64,000 bases of DNA from Pararge aegeria (lineage: Eukaryota; Arthropoda; Insecta; Lepidoptera; Nymphalidae), in assembly GCF_905163445.1 (NCBI RefSeq), contig NC_053205.1:1054001-1118000 (forward strand), written 5' to 3'. Under the pieces are notes generated by a model, which was not told where the DNA came from, did not search any database, and was given only the letters and a program-made list of their open reading frames with translations. The position numbers were made by a program, and so were the translations under genes. Shown in pieces: positions 22,508 through 33,639 of the stretch; the stretch's first letter is position 1, and the number at the start of each line of letters is the position of its first letter.

Positions 22508-22700
22508 TTCTTAGTCCTAGGCCGTGGGCTCGATTCCCACAACTGGAAAATGTATGATGAACGTAAATGTTTTGTAGTGTCTGGGTTTTATATGTATATT
22601 ATAAGTATTTATGTATGTTATTCATAAAAATATTCATCAGTCATCTTGGTAACCATAACACAAGCTACGCTTACTTTAGGGCTAGATGGCAATGTTATAC
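22508..22700 (+). mobile_element. SINE family A, 5'-truncated
   Basis: It starts inside the tRNA-like head (CTTAGTCCTAGGCCGTGGG), then B box GGCTCGATTCCC, body and CACAAGCTACGC. Confidence 0.8.
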
Positions 22701-22756
22701 ACACATTAGTTTATTTATCTATGAATTGCATACGTACCAATATGCAAACAAATGAT

Positions 22757-23031
22757 TATTGGATAGAAGCAGGCGTTAGTTTGCGGAAATCCATAAAATA
22801 TTATGAAAATTTACTTTACAATAATTGTTAAGTCAACAATTATTCATTGTAAATTGTACAACATCTCCTGAAGATGCTCCGGTTTCGGTGCAAAACGTGC
22901 CTACAATGTACTACTCGGCAATGTACCCTTGCCGAGTATCTGTTTGGTGTGTAGTATGCGGATTGAAGAAATTTCATTATACAGATTCTCCTGCTGTTCG
23001 CGGAGTATAGCGAATTAAGCTTAATTTAATA
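22757..23031 (+). mobile_element. inverted-repeat element with hammerhead-like centre (mutated)
   Basis: The left arm starts TTGGATAGAAGCAGGCGTTA and the right arm ends CGCGGAGTATAGCGAATTAA. The centre at 22862-22905 keeps CTGAAGA and GCTCCGGTTTCGGTGC. It has AAAAC in place of GAAAC, so a hammerhead fold here would be inactive. Confidence 0.7.
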
Positions 23032-23289
23032 ATAAACAAATGACTGCCAGACAGATACCGGGGCGGTAAACAAAACGCTTGTAAAAATGTTATCTCTTTC
23101 AAAACTACATCGAGTAACGACTGTGCACGATAAAATCAAATGTAAATTTTATCAAAGGGAAATGTTCAAACTCACATTAGCTGATAAGTACGTCGTATCG
23201 GAAATATGTTTTATTCTAAATACATTATTTGCTAACTAGTTAAAGATATAAATCATTTCCTGTATTATGTCTCTGTATGTTTTGTGGTG

Positions 23290-23540
23290 AAACAAGCGGT
23301 TATATATAGCCCAGTGGGCAGGACTGGAGGGGGGGGGGGGGGGGGGGGGGAAGTTCGACTCCCAGCACGCCTCTCTAACTATTCTAAGTTATTGCGTTTT
23401 AAGCAATTGAAATATCACTTGCTTCAACGGTGAAGGAAAACATCGTGAGGAAACTTACATGCCTGAGAGTTCTCCATAACGTTCTCAAAGATGTGTGGAC
23501 TCCACCAATCCGTACTGGGCCAGCGTGGTGGACTGAGCCT
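23290..23540 (+). mobile_element. SINE family B containing a poly-G run
   Basis: The tRNA-like head has AGCCCAGTGGGCAGGACT, then 22 G (23329-23350), then B box AAGTTCGACTCCCAGCACGC. The body has GGTGAAGGAAAACATCGTGA and CACCAATCCGTACTGGGCC, standard for lepidopteran SINEs of this type. Confidence 0.75.
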
Positions 23541-23546
23541 TAATAA

Positions 23547-23793
23547 ATAAATAAATAAATATACTACGACAGTAAACACATCGCCACCTAGCCTCAAAGT
23601 AAGCATAGCTTGTGTTATGGGTACTAAGATGACTGATGAATATTTTTATGAATAATATACATATAAACACCCAGACACTGAAAAACATTCATGCTCATCA
23701 CACAAACATTTTCCAGTTGTGGGAATCGAACCCACGGCCTTGGACTCAGAAAGCAGGGTCGCTGCAAACTGCGCCAATCGGCCATCAATCGGC
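23547..23793 (-). mobile_element. tRNA-derived SINE, family A
   Basis: Full-length reverse copy ending in the (AATA)n tail at the left and GCGCCAATCGGCC at the right. Confidence 0.87.
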
Positions 23794-23799
23794 CTTAAC

Positions 23800-24270
23800 A
23801 CCTTCTCAGTCATGTAATGATGGCCCACTGCAGACCACGGGTCTCCTACCGCAATGAGAAGGGGATAAATTCTTACCATAAAATGTTTGTGAGCTAGCAA
23901 CATTCCGCGGTTGTGAACTGAGATGTGCGCGGGGCGCTTGCACCTGCATATCTGAGAGTTCTCCATAATGTTCGCAAAGATTTGTGGAGTCCACCAATCC
24001 GCTCATGGCCAGCTTGGTGGACTACTTAACCCCTTCTTATTGTGGGAGGAGACCCGCGCCATGTAGTGGTTCGATGTCGCGGAGAAACCGTGGTATTTAA
24101 AGCCAATAAAATATCTTTTGCTTTATCCTGCATGCCTGAGAGGTCTCCATAAAGTTCTTAAAGGTATAGTTCTTAAGGTGAAGTCCACCAATCCGCACTG
24201 GGTCAGCGTGGTCAGGGACTACGGCCTGAACTCATCTCATTCGAGAGGAAACCCGTGCTCTGAAGGTTCA
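23800..24270. mobile_element. SINE family B fragments, rearranged
   Basis: Blocks typical of the family B body occur in mixed orientation: CACGGGTCTCCTACCGCAAT, GAGAGTTCTCCATAATGTTC, and CCTTCTTATTGTGGGAGGAG. A second partial copy follows from about 24120. Confidence 0.55.
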
Positions 24271-24867
24271 TGCTTATGAGTCGGGAAAAAAAAATATTTT
24301 GTAAATGCTATCTTAGGTGAATGTTGTGCAGGTTTTTCGCCATTTAATTTGATAGCGTTATCGCGTTGATAAATTTCTAAATAATTTTTTAATTAACAAT
24401 ACATTTAGCAATGTTTCAGGCATTGCTTAGCGTGGCGGGCTCTAGCTCTGTTTTCCTCTATTCTGTCAAAAGGTGTCCGTGCTCAAGCGTGGACTATAGT
24501 CGGGCGTCTGACGGCGTCTGACGCAGTGGTGGTGAACGCACCTTTGAACAAACAACGCCAATCCTTCCCTGAAAGAGTTCGCAACGAATTCAAAGAAAAA
24601 TTCGTAATAACCGCGTCCGCCATGCACCCCGCCGTTTCAAAATCTGTTGTCAAAAAGCTAACCTATCTCTCAACTAAAATAGCTTTCTTCAATATTAGTA
24701 TAGATAACCAAATCCAACGGAAGTAAAACTGCGGGTCACAGCTAGATATTTCATAAAGTCAGTCATTGTTGGAAGTTTCCTCTAAACCAAGGTTTATGTA
24801 TACTTTTTCAGAGAAAATTATTGCTCAATGTTTTCTTAGTATCTGTTGACTAAAGTTAAAAAAAAAA

Positions 24868-25105
24868 AAACTACCACAATACACACATCGCCACCTAGCC
24901 CCAAAATAAGCGTAACTTGTGTTATGGGTACTAAGATGACTGATGAATATTTTTATGATTAATATACATAAATACTTATAATATACAGATAAACCCCCAG
25001 ACACTGAAAAACATGAATGTTGAATGATGAATGAATGGGAATCGAACCCACGGCCTAGGACTCAGAAAGCAGGGTCGCTGCCCACTGCGCCAGTCGGCCG
25101 TCAAA
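24868..25105 (-). mobile_element. tRNA-derived SINE, family A
   Basis: Reverse copy with a small deletion around the CACACAAACATTTTCC block. The head is complete. Confidence 0.83.
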
Positions 25106-25179
25106 TAAAATATATATGGAGATTTGCGCTCGTCATTACGATAGTGGTTTAATCAGCCGGTCATATGAACCGATCCACT

Positions 25180-25320
25180 GCCCGACATAGGTCTTTTGTA
25201 GTCCAAATTCCACGGTTTTGTGCCGCTTGAATACACTGCGACGCGCCTAATGTCGTCCGTCCACCGCGTCGGGGGTCGACCAACGCTGCGTTTACCAGGA
25301 TGCCATTCCTTTCCTTCTCT
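25180..25320 (-). pseudogene. RTE-like LINE C-terminal fragment
   Basis: The minus strand reads KRSVGRPPTRWTDDIRRVA and the conserved end. It is heavily shortened. Confidence 0.6.
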
Positions 25321-25361
25321 TGTTTTGGGTCTCGTGTCCGACAATTGGAATTCAGGATGAT

Positions 25362-25512
25362 TTTTTTTTAGTGTCTGGATGTTTATATGTATATTGTAAG
25401 TATTTATGTATATTATTCATAAAAATATTCATCAGTCATCTTAGTACCCATAACACAAGCTACGCTTACTTTGGGGCTAGGTGGCGATGTGTGTATTATC
25501 GTAGTATGTTTG
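25362..25512 (+). mobile_element. SINE family A, distal part
   Basis: It starts at TTTAGTGTCTGGATGTTTAT and continues through CACAAGCTACGC to the tail. The head is lost. Confidence 0.8.
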
Positions 25513-25529
25513 TTTAAGTTTTAACAAAA

Positions 25530-25955
25530 AAATTGGTTGTCTGTAAACTCGGCTTACTGACGATAGTTGAACGTGACAACGTCGTAAGAAAATACTGACT
25601 GAATGGTTGCATTTTTCAAAAGAAAATTTTAATTTTATTTGTTTGATAGATATTATCGTTGCTATAAACAATTGACACCACATTCACTTTTCACCGCACT
25701 TCATCCTTGCCGAAAACATGTAATATTGTATTATTGTATAGAAGCTGTCCACGCGGACGCATCGCTCACTAAGTAGGAGAGAAACAGATGTCGAACGCGG
25801 AGGCCGACTGTGCCTCTTTGTCGCTCGTTCCGCGCTCTCGCTTGCACTTCAAGCCTTGAATGGAACGCCTCAGAGCGAGGTAACGCCGCATACGTATGTT
25901 TTTTCGTGCGTGCAGCCAGCTCCATCGAATTATTAGAAGTTGTCACGTCAAAAAC
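25530..25955. mobile_element. TIR element ending in CGTGACAACG, second copy
   Basis: ACGTGACAACGTCG near 25570 and AGTTGTCACGTCAAAA near 25938 are inverted ends, as at 2262-2700. The central GC-richer part differs strongly between the copies. Confidence 0.5.
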
Positions 25956-26339
25956 ACACTATTGAAACTTTTAACTTGGTTTTTTTTTAGTTTTTAAAAC
26001 ACACTCTACACCAAAAAGTAATAAGTCGTATCTTTTTTATTTTATTCAAAAAATGAATAAGGATAAACAATAATTGTGGTACCCGTAGGTATATGAAGTT
26101 GACATTCATTCTTTTTCCCACAGTCTTCAAAGGCCAGAGTTTTTTTCCTTCTAAGTAAAACTTATCTGCTAACTGGATCTAAAATACACGATAAATAACT
26201 ACGTATTATAAAGTAAAGTCACCAACGTCTGTCTGTCCCAACGAGGAAGGTATTAAAAGACCTTGCTATAGCTACAAAAAAAGCGTTCCCACCTTAAAGT
26301 ATGAAGTCTATGTTAAAATGGCGACTCACTCTAATTTGT

Positions 26340-27225
26340 AGTGCATTACGCCGCAGCAAGTTTTTTTTAAAGTTATACTTCTTTTGCGCGTTTGGGGAAA
26401 ATGATGAGAGTAAATTTTTAAGATGCGCGCGCACACCGTCACGAAAAACCGACACCCTCAAGTTAGCTATAGTCAACACTTTAGTTTTGACAGTGTACAC
26501 TTTCAATTGTCAAAGTCTGCGGGCTCATTCCGGTGACTTAATTGACTCAAGACAAAAATTTTAATTTTAATTGAAACTAGGTTGTCTGAAAATGAGATAA
26601 CTAGATAATGCGTTCTAATGACACTTTAAATGTATTAAATACCTTTTTTTTGTTAGTGTCGTTTTTTCAACGAACGTGGAATAAAGTAAATGATAAAAAT
26701 TTTATCTTGTTACGCCGAAGAAGTATAACTTCTAACGCGTCTACATATTACTTATAGAGGGGACGCCTGCCAGTGCCAGATGGGTGATCAGTCCTCTGTA
26801 AGGACTATTCCACCCTATTCCCCATGCTGTGACACAGGTTTACTGGTGTCCCGGCAGCGTCCCTGAAACCTACCAGTCTCTTTTGTGATCCTCAGGATAT
26901 CCCCTATAGAGAGGTTTGCTAGGTCTTCTACACTAAAACTGTCCTTACCTTGTAGTTCCCATCTTACCATCGCGTACATGGGGCACTCAGCTATGAAATG
27001 AAAACTGGTTTCCATCTCGCCACACTCTGGGCAGGATGGATCGTCTGCAATTCTCATTACCGTTAGGTGTCTATTTAACAGGCAATGTCCTGTGGTTATG
27101 CCTGCTACCACTGCTATATTGGTTCTGCTCCGTGACATTAGTTGTTTTGTCTTCTTCTTGTCGAATGACTTCAGAAACAATTTCGATTGCCTAACGCGTG
27201 TACATAAGTACACACACGAGCTTTT
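26340..27225. mobile_element. TIR element (GAAGTTATACTTC type) split by a LINE
   Basis: The left half (26340-26750) resembles the intact copy at 39555-39860: GTCAC..CGACACCCT, GTTTTGACAGTGTACACTTT and GGGCTCATTCCGGTGA. It ends in AGAAGTATAACTTC then TAACGCGTCTACAT. The right tip, TAACGCGTGTACATAAGTAC, reappears at 27190 after the LINE, so the repeated TAACGCG.TACAT looks like a target-site duplication. Confidence 0.6.
26755..27189 (-). pseudogene. LINE C-terminus with CPECGEMET zinc-binding motif
   Basis: The minus-strand frame 26815-27213 reads LMSRSRTNIAVVAGITTGHC, then CPECGEMETSFHFIAECPMY. This is the Cys/His segment after the reverse transcriptase or RNase H part of R1/Jockey/I-type LINEs. 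It lacks everything upstream; its start Met lies in the flanking TIR element. Confidence 0.7.
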
Positions 27226-27257
27226 TTTTTTTATAAAATATCATAGACAAAAATAAC

Positions 27258-27478
27258 AAAGTCAAAGTCAAAGTCAAAAATATCTTTATTCAAGTAGGCC
27301 CACAGGTGGCACTTTTGATGCGTACATAAGAATTACACGGTAGTGAGATGATGGCGATAACCACATTCGTAAACTTAAAACTAAAGCTGCGAGGGTTCCA
27401 AACGCGTCCCGGTCTAAGAAGAAGCCCACAACAAACTTAGCCAGGTGTTTTTTTTTTTTTTGTTATCACCATCTCACA
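27258..27478 (-). mobile_element. LINE 3' end (CR1/Jockey-like)
   Basis: Nearly identical to 8706-8935: GTCAAAGTCAAAAATATCTT on the plus strand, then GTGGCACTTTTGATGCG. Confidence 0.75.
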
Positions 27479-28134
27479 ACACTAACAACTAACACTTTAA
27501 GTTGCGGCAAGGACGCCTAATTATTCAGGAAATGAGGAGACTGTAATGGCGGATGTATTGCGCAAGCTAAAGGCCATTTGGTTGGCCCGTCAATGCAGAC
27601 TATAAAAAAAAAAAATTCGTTTGCTGTAAATTGGCTGAAAGTTAACAGTATTGTTAATACAATGGCGTAAAACATATTAGTTTCACGAGTATTATACCGA
27701 TGCTTGTTAATTTTACGATGCGTCGTAAAAAGCTATTTAAAAACTGATTTGTAAAATGTTTATAATCCCGGCCGTAAATATTTTTACGATAACGCTCTTC
27801 GTAATCTGTCGCAAATCATGGCAGTAAATAAACGCAACTGATTAGGCTGTAAGGTTTTAAACCTTTGCCTATCGTATTGGCGAGTTTAAAAGTAATCATC
27901 ATCAAACATGGCCCGCGTCTTTGCGTATTGGTGGACTTCACACGCCTTAGAGAACTCAGGCATGCAGGTTCATCAAACTCTGTCTTCTCAAGGAAGGCAG
28001 AAGTTTTTACCACTAGGCTGTCATTATTAACCGATTTTTATGATGTACAAGATGTCGCCCGCGTTTTTCGTCCCCGTTTATTACAGTTTTTTACGATTCC
28101 TATCGTTTGTTATTCTGGGATAATAAATAGCCAC

Positions 28135-28475
28135 CATGGGCCTCATAAGACGGCTCAGAGTCACTCAGCGGGCGATGGAGAGAGCTATGCTAGGAGTATC
28201 TCTACCGAAGCCGATATAGCTGAGCTAGTCGCGAAGCTGAAGTGGCAATGGGCGGGGCACATAGCTCGGAGAACCGATGGACGTCGGGGTCTTAAGGTGC
28301 TGGAATGGCGACCCCGCACAGGTGAACGTAGCGTAGGTCGGCCCCCAACGAGGTCGACAGATGACATCAGGCGAGTCGCTGGGAGCCGCTGGAGGCAAGC
28401 GGCCCAGGACCGTGTATTGTGGAACTCCTTATAAAAGACCTATGTCCAGCAGTGGACGTCGATTGGTTGAGGTGA
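28135..28475 (+). pseudogene. RTE-like LINE C-terminus, frameshifted
   Basis: The frame through 28434 reads AKLKWQWAGHIARRTDGRRG, WRPRTGERSVGRPPTRSTDD, SRWRQAAQDRVLWNSL, stop. An upstream deletion near 28205 shifts the frame relative to the copy at 21013-21339. The 3' end is ATGTCCAGCAGTGGACGTCG. Confidence 0.75.
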
Positions 28476-28619
28476 TGATTTGCTGAATCTCCAACTAGCT
28501 CTATGCCAAAAATCTTGTCGATGGTTGCTCGGTTATGGCGCGAAGAAAGAACAGACAAACAAACAACTTAGTATTTATAATATTAAGTACTTATTCTTAC
28601 TAATCTTTCTCTTTTTCAG

Positions 28620-28668
28620 GTACCAACCAAACCTAACTGATAAGAGGATCGGTGAACACACCCAGTGA
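28620..28668 (+). CDS. possible terminal exon of an unidentified gene
   Basis: A strong acceptor (TTACTAATCTTTCTCTTTTT then CAG) precedes a short frame reading YQPNLTDKRIGEHTQ and stop. An AATAAA at about 28985 could end a 3' UTR. I found no partner exon upstream and no family match. It might be an alternative or 3' UTR exon of sgl, whose stop is followed by GTAAGT, or it might be chance. Confidence 0.2.
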
Positions 28669-29043
28669 GAAGTAACGTCCAAAATGAACAAGTTACAATG
28701 GTATGACCACAGAACTAAGAACACACAGAAACCGTGTACACGACTAATTTTGAGGCATCAAAAACCACTCCACTTTAGCAGTTGACAGTAATTTCATTTT
28801 CATTTTCATTTCATTTCAATTGTTTTAACTCGTAATGTTTTAAAGGCTTACCATAAAATGGGGTGAATGGGAAAAGGTTTGTGAGCTAGCAACATTCCGC
28901 GGGTGTAAAGTGTTATTGTACGTAATGGCTGAATGAGGGTTCGGTATGTTCTTAAACCTGTGGTTATATTATAACAATAATGTAAATAAAACGAACAAAG
29001 AAGCAATAAAATATGAATAAACAATTAATTAATGTGATCAGAT

Positions 29044-29432
29044 CGAACAAAAGTTGAATTGTATTATATATTTTTTTTTTTTTGACATTTTATTAATCAG
29101 TTTTTAATTCTCACGATTCTGTGTTGACTGAAATCAACAAAACATATTCAAGGCGATTACCGTATTTTTTTTTCAAATCCTTGAATGCAGTTTGAATTAT
29201 TTTGAATATGAAGATGGATTTTTGAAACAGAATTCCATTAATTAATAATTGTTATGAGAGCGAACAAAAGTGGAATACGATATTTTTTTTATCATTTCAT
29301 TATTCAGCTTTAAATTCTCACGATTCTGTGCTGACTCAAATCAACAAAACGTATTCAAGACGATAACTGTAATTTTTTTTAAATGCTTGAACGCAGTTTA
29401 AATGCGAAAATGGATTTTTGAAACAGAATTCA
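29044..29432. repeat. tandem duplication, two units of about 215 bp
   Basis: TTCTCACGATTCTGTG, AAATCAACAAAAC and GGATTTTTGAAACAGAATTC appear in the same order in both halves. Confidence 0.8.
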
Positions 29433-30440
29433 GCTATCTCTAATTTTTTTTTTTTAATACCCTAGAATATAATATTATTTTTGTATCCTCTAAGAACACC
29501 TATTTTATTACAGCAGTATATAGCGACTATATTTTTTAGTATTAAATTATAATAATTAAGTTGGTATGTGTATTTCGTTATTTTTCTGCACTTGACCGGT
29601 TTTTATGGATTTTTTTTTAATTCATGTTAAAATAAAAACACGTTTTACTGCGTGATTTTACACGTATTTTCATTTTCATAATATTAGTATGGATAGAACT
29701 ATGTCAGCAATTCTTATGTTGTCAATGCAAAAATATGTTTGTTAATTCTTCCTTAACGCTCTAACAAAGCATAGTCAAAGGATTTTGGCATAGAGTTAGT
29801 GAGAATGACGGATAAAAATCCATAAATACTGGTCGACTAAAATGCTTAATTTTTATTTCACTTTCGTCTCAAATAGATCTAAGTTTTAAATGTCATGTGA
29901 CATTCCCTGTAACCTTAAATATAATTTACTTATTTTATTTACCAGTGCTTTCTATATCAACGCAACGAGAATAATGTGACGTCAAAGACACTAACTGTCG
30001 CGCTAGGCATCACAGATAAAAGGTCATTTTTCTAATCGCCTAATATCATAATGCTGTGTAACTTTCTAAAAATACAGCATTAGGTTTGTAATAAATTAAA
30101 AATTTAATGACGAATACACTCAGCAACGAAAGTCTTAACAACGAAAACATTTGGTCACGAATCACGGAACAACAGATGCACTTTACAACGTAATCGAAAT
30201 TATTAAACTGTGGCATTCGGCGTATTTATAAAAGTTCCTAACTTGATAATGTATCATCAGCACATAAATAATAAAACGTTTTGTGTGTTCGTTTATACTC
30301 GTATGACACTACCCTTTGTCTCAGTAGCGATTGGCGGGATACATCACTGTAAAATCTAAAGCTTAAAGTCACATTAGGTTAATGATTACTCCACGTTAAC
30401 CTGTATGATTAAAACTTCTTTAAGAGGATAAAACGAAAAA
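29433..30440. other. AT-rich stretch without recognisable gene
   Basis: Only short frames, no repeat end that I recognise and no splice-flanked coding pattern. Confidence 0.4.
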
Positions 30441-30985
30441 TAATTAAATAGTTCAAACAAACTAAAAAAACACGCTTGGTATAAAAAACTAAACTAATTT
30501 ATTTATTTTAGTTTATTCATAATAGCGATTTATTTTTAGTTTTTATATTGCTCTATTATTTTTATTAGAGCAATTAATCGGTAACCCATCCACCATTAAA
30601 GAGATAAAATATTTTTTTTTTTATTAAGTGTGCCCGTCTCTCGAAATGCAAGTTCTAATTATTATTTAAAACAGGCCATTAAAAAGTAATAGCTAACTCC
30701 CTCTACCATCTAGTAGCTTAATGTTTTCCGTGGAATTTGTTAGGTACGCGAACGCCATAGGTTTTTTACATTTGGGTCTAGATGGCGCTGTAGTAATTAG
30801 TAAAAATCTTATTTTTTTAGTGAAAATTGGAATAATCTTTTCAGCTTAGTGTATTGTCATCGATCCTCGATATGTCTACAAAGTTTGAAAGAAATCTGAC
30901 CGTTTAAAGTGGGTCAAAATCGCGCCCAAAGAAGTCGGTTACAAACAAACATACAAGTGAAGCTAATATAAAGCGTGTATTAAGA
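30441..30985 (+). mobile_element. 550-bp repeat, second copy
   Basis: Collinear with 1417-1965, including ACACGCTTGGTATAAAAAAC, GTCTCTCGAAATGCAAGTTC and GTCTAGATGGCGCTGTAGTA. Differences are few, so the copies are fairly young. Confidence 0.8.
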
Positions 30986-31835
30986 TAAAATGAATAAATT
31001 GTGTTTACAATTCCCAGTTTTTTCGTTGTTATGCGATCGTGATCGTGATCAAATGTATTTCTGGTATTCGTTTCTTGGTGCTTGTAGTATTCTTTAGCAT
31101 TCCTTATTGTTGCAAACTTTCTATGTTAAAATCATAGTTCGGCGAATCATATTAAAATGTCACAAATCAACTATTTTTTTTTAGATTATAAGAAATATAT
31201 TTCCCTTAAAGTATTATGAAGAATTCAATGTTTATTAATGCATTTAATTTGAACACAAATTTGTTTTTTAATTGCACTTATTTGAAAGGGTGAACTTTGG
31301 TAATAAGTTTCTTTAAATGCTAGTTTTCAAGGATTTTTTCAAATTAAAAGGTGTCCCAAAAGGTTAACAAGTAACCGTAGTTATTATTTTATTATCTATT
31401 TTACACATTATATTGAATGTTTTTTTTTCCAACTGTAAGATTAATTTTATTTAACACGAGAAGAAATTTTACATAAATATACTTTGATAATTTACATAAA
31501 TGTAAAAAAAATGGTGACCATAAGTGAGCCCAATGTATTAATTACTGTTCAATTTAAGATCATATATGACAATATGTATATTTTGAATACATTTCATTTT
31601 TTTTTAAATTATGTTTAATTGCAGACATACTAATTAAACAATATTTTATTTTTGTGTACTGTGCCTGTGCATCGAACAAATAAATACATATATGGTATTA
31701 TTAAAATAAATGCAATAATTTTATTAAGTTTTAGTTTTTTATTTTTTACCAAATTATAAGTCTTTCTGCGGAGATCGTCTAAGTATACGTTTTGAGAAGG
31801 TACTTCAGTTTTTACCTACGTGCACTAAACTGTCG
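30986..31835. other. AT-rich stretch without recognisable gene
   Basis: Very AT-rich and low in complexity. No feature supported. Confidence 0.4.
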
Positions 31836-32710
31836 TTTATTGGCGCAGTGGGCAGCGACCCTGCTTTCTGAGTCCAAGGCCGTGGGTTCGATTCCCACAA
31901 CTGGAAAATGTTTGTGTGATGAACATGAATGTTTTTCAATGTCTGGGTGTTTATATGGCACTATTGTCGTGCTGCTGCGATCTAAAAATGGGTCCGAGAC
32001 ATTGAGAGATAAATTTAAAGATGTTAATGACAGTTTTTAGCCAATACATATTTGAAAATTTAATGTATGTTCACAAAAATATATCTAAATATAAAAGAAA
32101 ATGTGACTGCATTAATTTGAACATTAGAAGCAAAAATAAACTTGCAGTGCAATATACTAGACTACATAAAATAAATAATTCATTGAAAGGAAATTGTATA
32201 AAATTTTAAAATAAACTACCAGTTGATATCTTGGAGATGTCTCTGAAAAAGTTCAAAGTTTGTGTCAAACGTAAGCTTATAGAAAAGTTCTATTATAGTA
32301 TTACGGACTACGTCAACGATAAAACTGTTTGGTTGTAAATTATTGCTCTAACCAGATTCTTTAAGAGTTTTAAATGACATGTGAGATGGTGATAACAAAA
32401 AATAACAACCGTCTAAGTTTGTTGTGGGCTTATTCTTAGACCAAGGCGCGTTTGGAACCCTCGTAGCTTTAGTTTTAAGTTGACGTATTTAGTTATCGCC
32501 ATCAACTCACTTCTAAGTCATATTTTACATGTAATGTTACATGAACAGTGCCATCTATGTGCCTATTTGAATAAAGAAATATTTGACTTTGATTTATGTA
32601 TATTATTCATTAAAATATTCATCAGTCATCTCAGTACCCATAACACAAGCTACGCTTACTTTGGGGCTAGATGGCGATGCGTGTATTGTCGTAGTATATT
32701 TATATTTGAT
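31836..32710 (+). mobile_element. SINE family A split by a nested LINE
   Basis: The head and proximal body (31836-31957) and the distal body with tail (32594-32710) are one SINE, separated by a CR1/Jockey-like LINE 3' fragment in the same orientation. Confidence 0.82.
31957..32595 (+). pseudogene. CR1/Jockey-like LINE C-terminus nested in a SINE
   Basis: Broken frames read FSQYIFENLMYVHKNISKYK, TRLHKINNSLKGNCIKF and LKKFKVCVKRKLIEKFYYS, then stop. A 3' UTR follows that matches 8706-9020 and 27258-27478 and ends AATAAAGAAATATTTGACTT. This links those orphan tails to their coding region. Confidence 0.78.
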
Positions 32711-32757
32711 ACGAGGGATGGCTAAAGAGCTAATCGCTGTCCAATACTAGTTAAACA

Positions 32758-33300
32758 TTATCATCATATCAACCGATTGACTTCCACTGCTGGAAGTACC
32801 AAAATCCACGGTCCTGGGCCGTTGTTTTTTTTTATATTTGATAGACTTGCGCTTGACAACTATCATGCATGTAAAGCAATGATGCGGTCTAAGTTGGGGC
32901 GCGCTCGCCTAGTAAATACCTATTCACTCTTGCCTTGAAAGCATTCAAGTTGAATGTATCAGGAAACACCGAAGCCGGCAGAGCGTTCCAAACTTTAGCA
33001 GTCCGAATCAGAAGCGTAGATGAAAAGCGCTTCTTGCGTGTATGTCAAAACATAAGGATGCCACCGTTTACAGCGTCTCGCTGTTCTGAGGAAAGAGTGG
33101 CCATTTGCAATCTGAATTCCAGCGGCTCCCAGCGAATCCGATGATATCGTCTTTCCACCTCGTTGGCTGACCAACGTTGCGTTTACCGGCGCGGGGTCGC
33201 CATTCCAGCACCCAGTATACATTGGTACTTCGAGCTTTTCACTCCGAAGCTTTGCCGCTCGTTGAGCTACGCCAGTCGGAGTAGCTTTACGTGATCAAAT
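32758..33300 (-). pseudogene. RTE-like LINE C-terminus split by another LINE fragment
   Basis: Pieces at 32758-32828 and 33119-33300 match the RTE-like end (TCCACGGTCCTGGGCCG; GGCGCGGGGTCGCCATTCCA). The 290 bp between them is a different repeat with AAACACCGAAGCCGGCAGAG. Confidence 0.6.
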
Positions 33301-33353
33301 CTACAAAGAGAAGTTCCATAAAGGAATCATCTTTAGAATATAAAAACGATTTT

Positions 33354-33580
33354 ACACACATCGCCATCTAGCCCCAAAGTAAGCATAGCTTGTGATATGG
33401 TTATTAAGATAGCTGATGAATATTTTTATGAATATAATGCCCAAAAATACTTATAATATTCAGATAAACACACTGAAAACCATTCATGTTCATCACACAA
33501 AAAATTTCCAGCTGTGGGAATCGAACCCACGGTCGGAACTCAGAAAGCAGGTTAGCTGCCCCCTGCGCCATTCAGCTGTC
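33354..33580 (-). mobile_element. SINE family A, diverged
   Basis: Head and body are present, with several substitutions and a small deletion in the head. Confidence 0.8.
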
Positions 33581-33639
33581 AAATATTTAAGTGATAACGA
33601 CTAAGACAACACGCGAAATATTTGCGGCATCTGAGTCTT

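Noticed and set aside
24526..24726. 66-codon frame starting MVVNAPLNKQ
   Set aside because: No recognised domain, no good splice borders, and it is followed by transposon-like ends. Could not be supported as an exon.
27865..28434. 189-codon frame as a host gene
   Set aside because: Its C-terminal half is the RTE-like LINE end and its N-terminal half is unrelated flanking DNA. It is a chance fusion.
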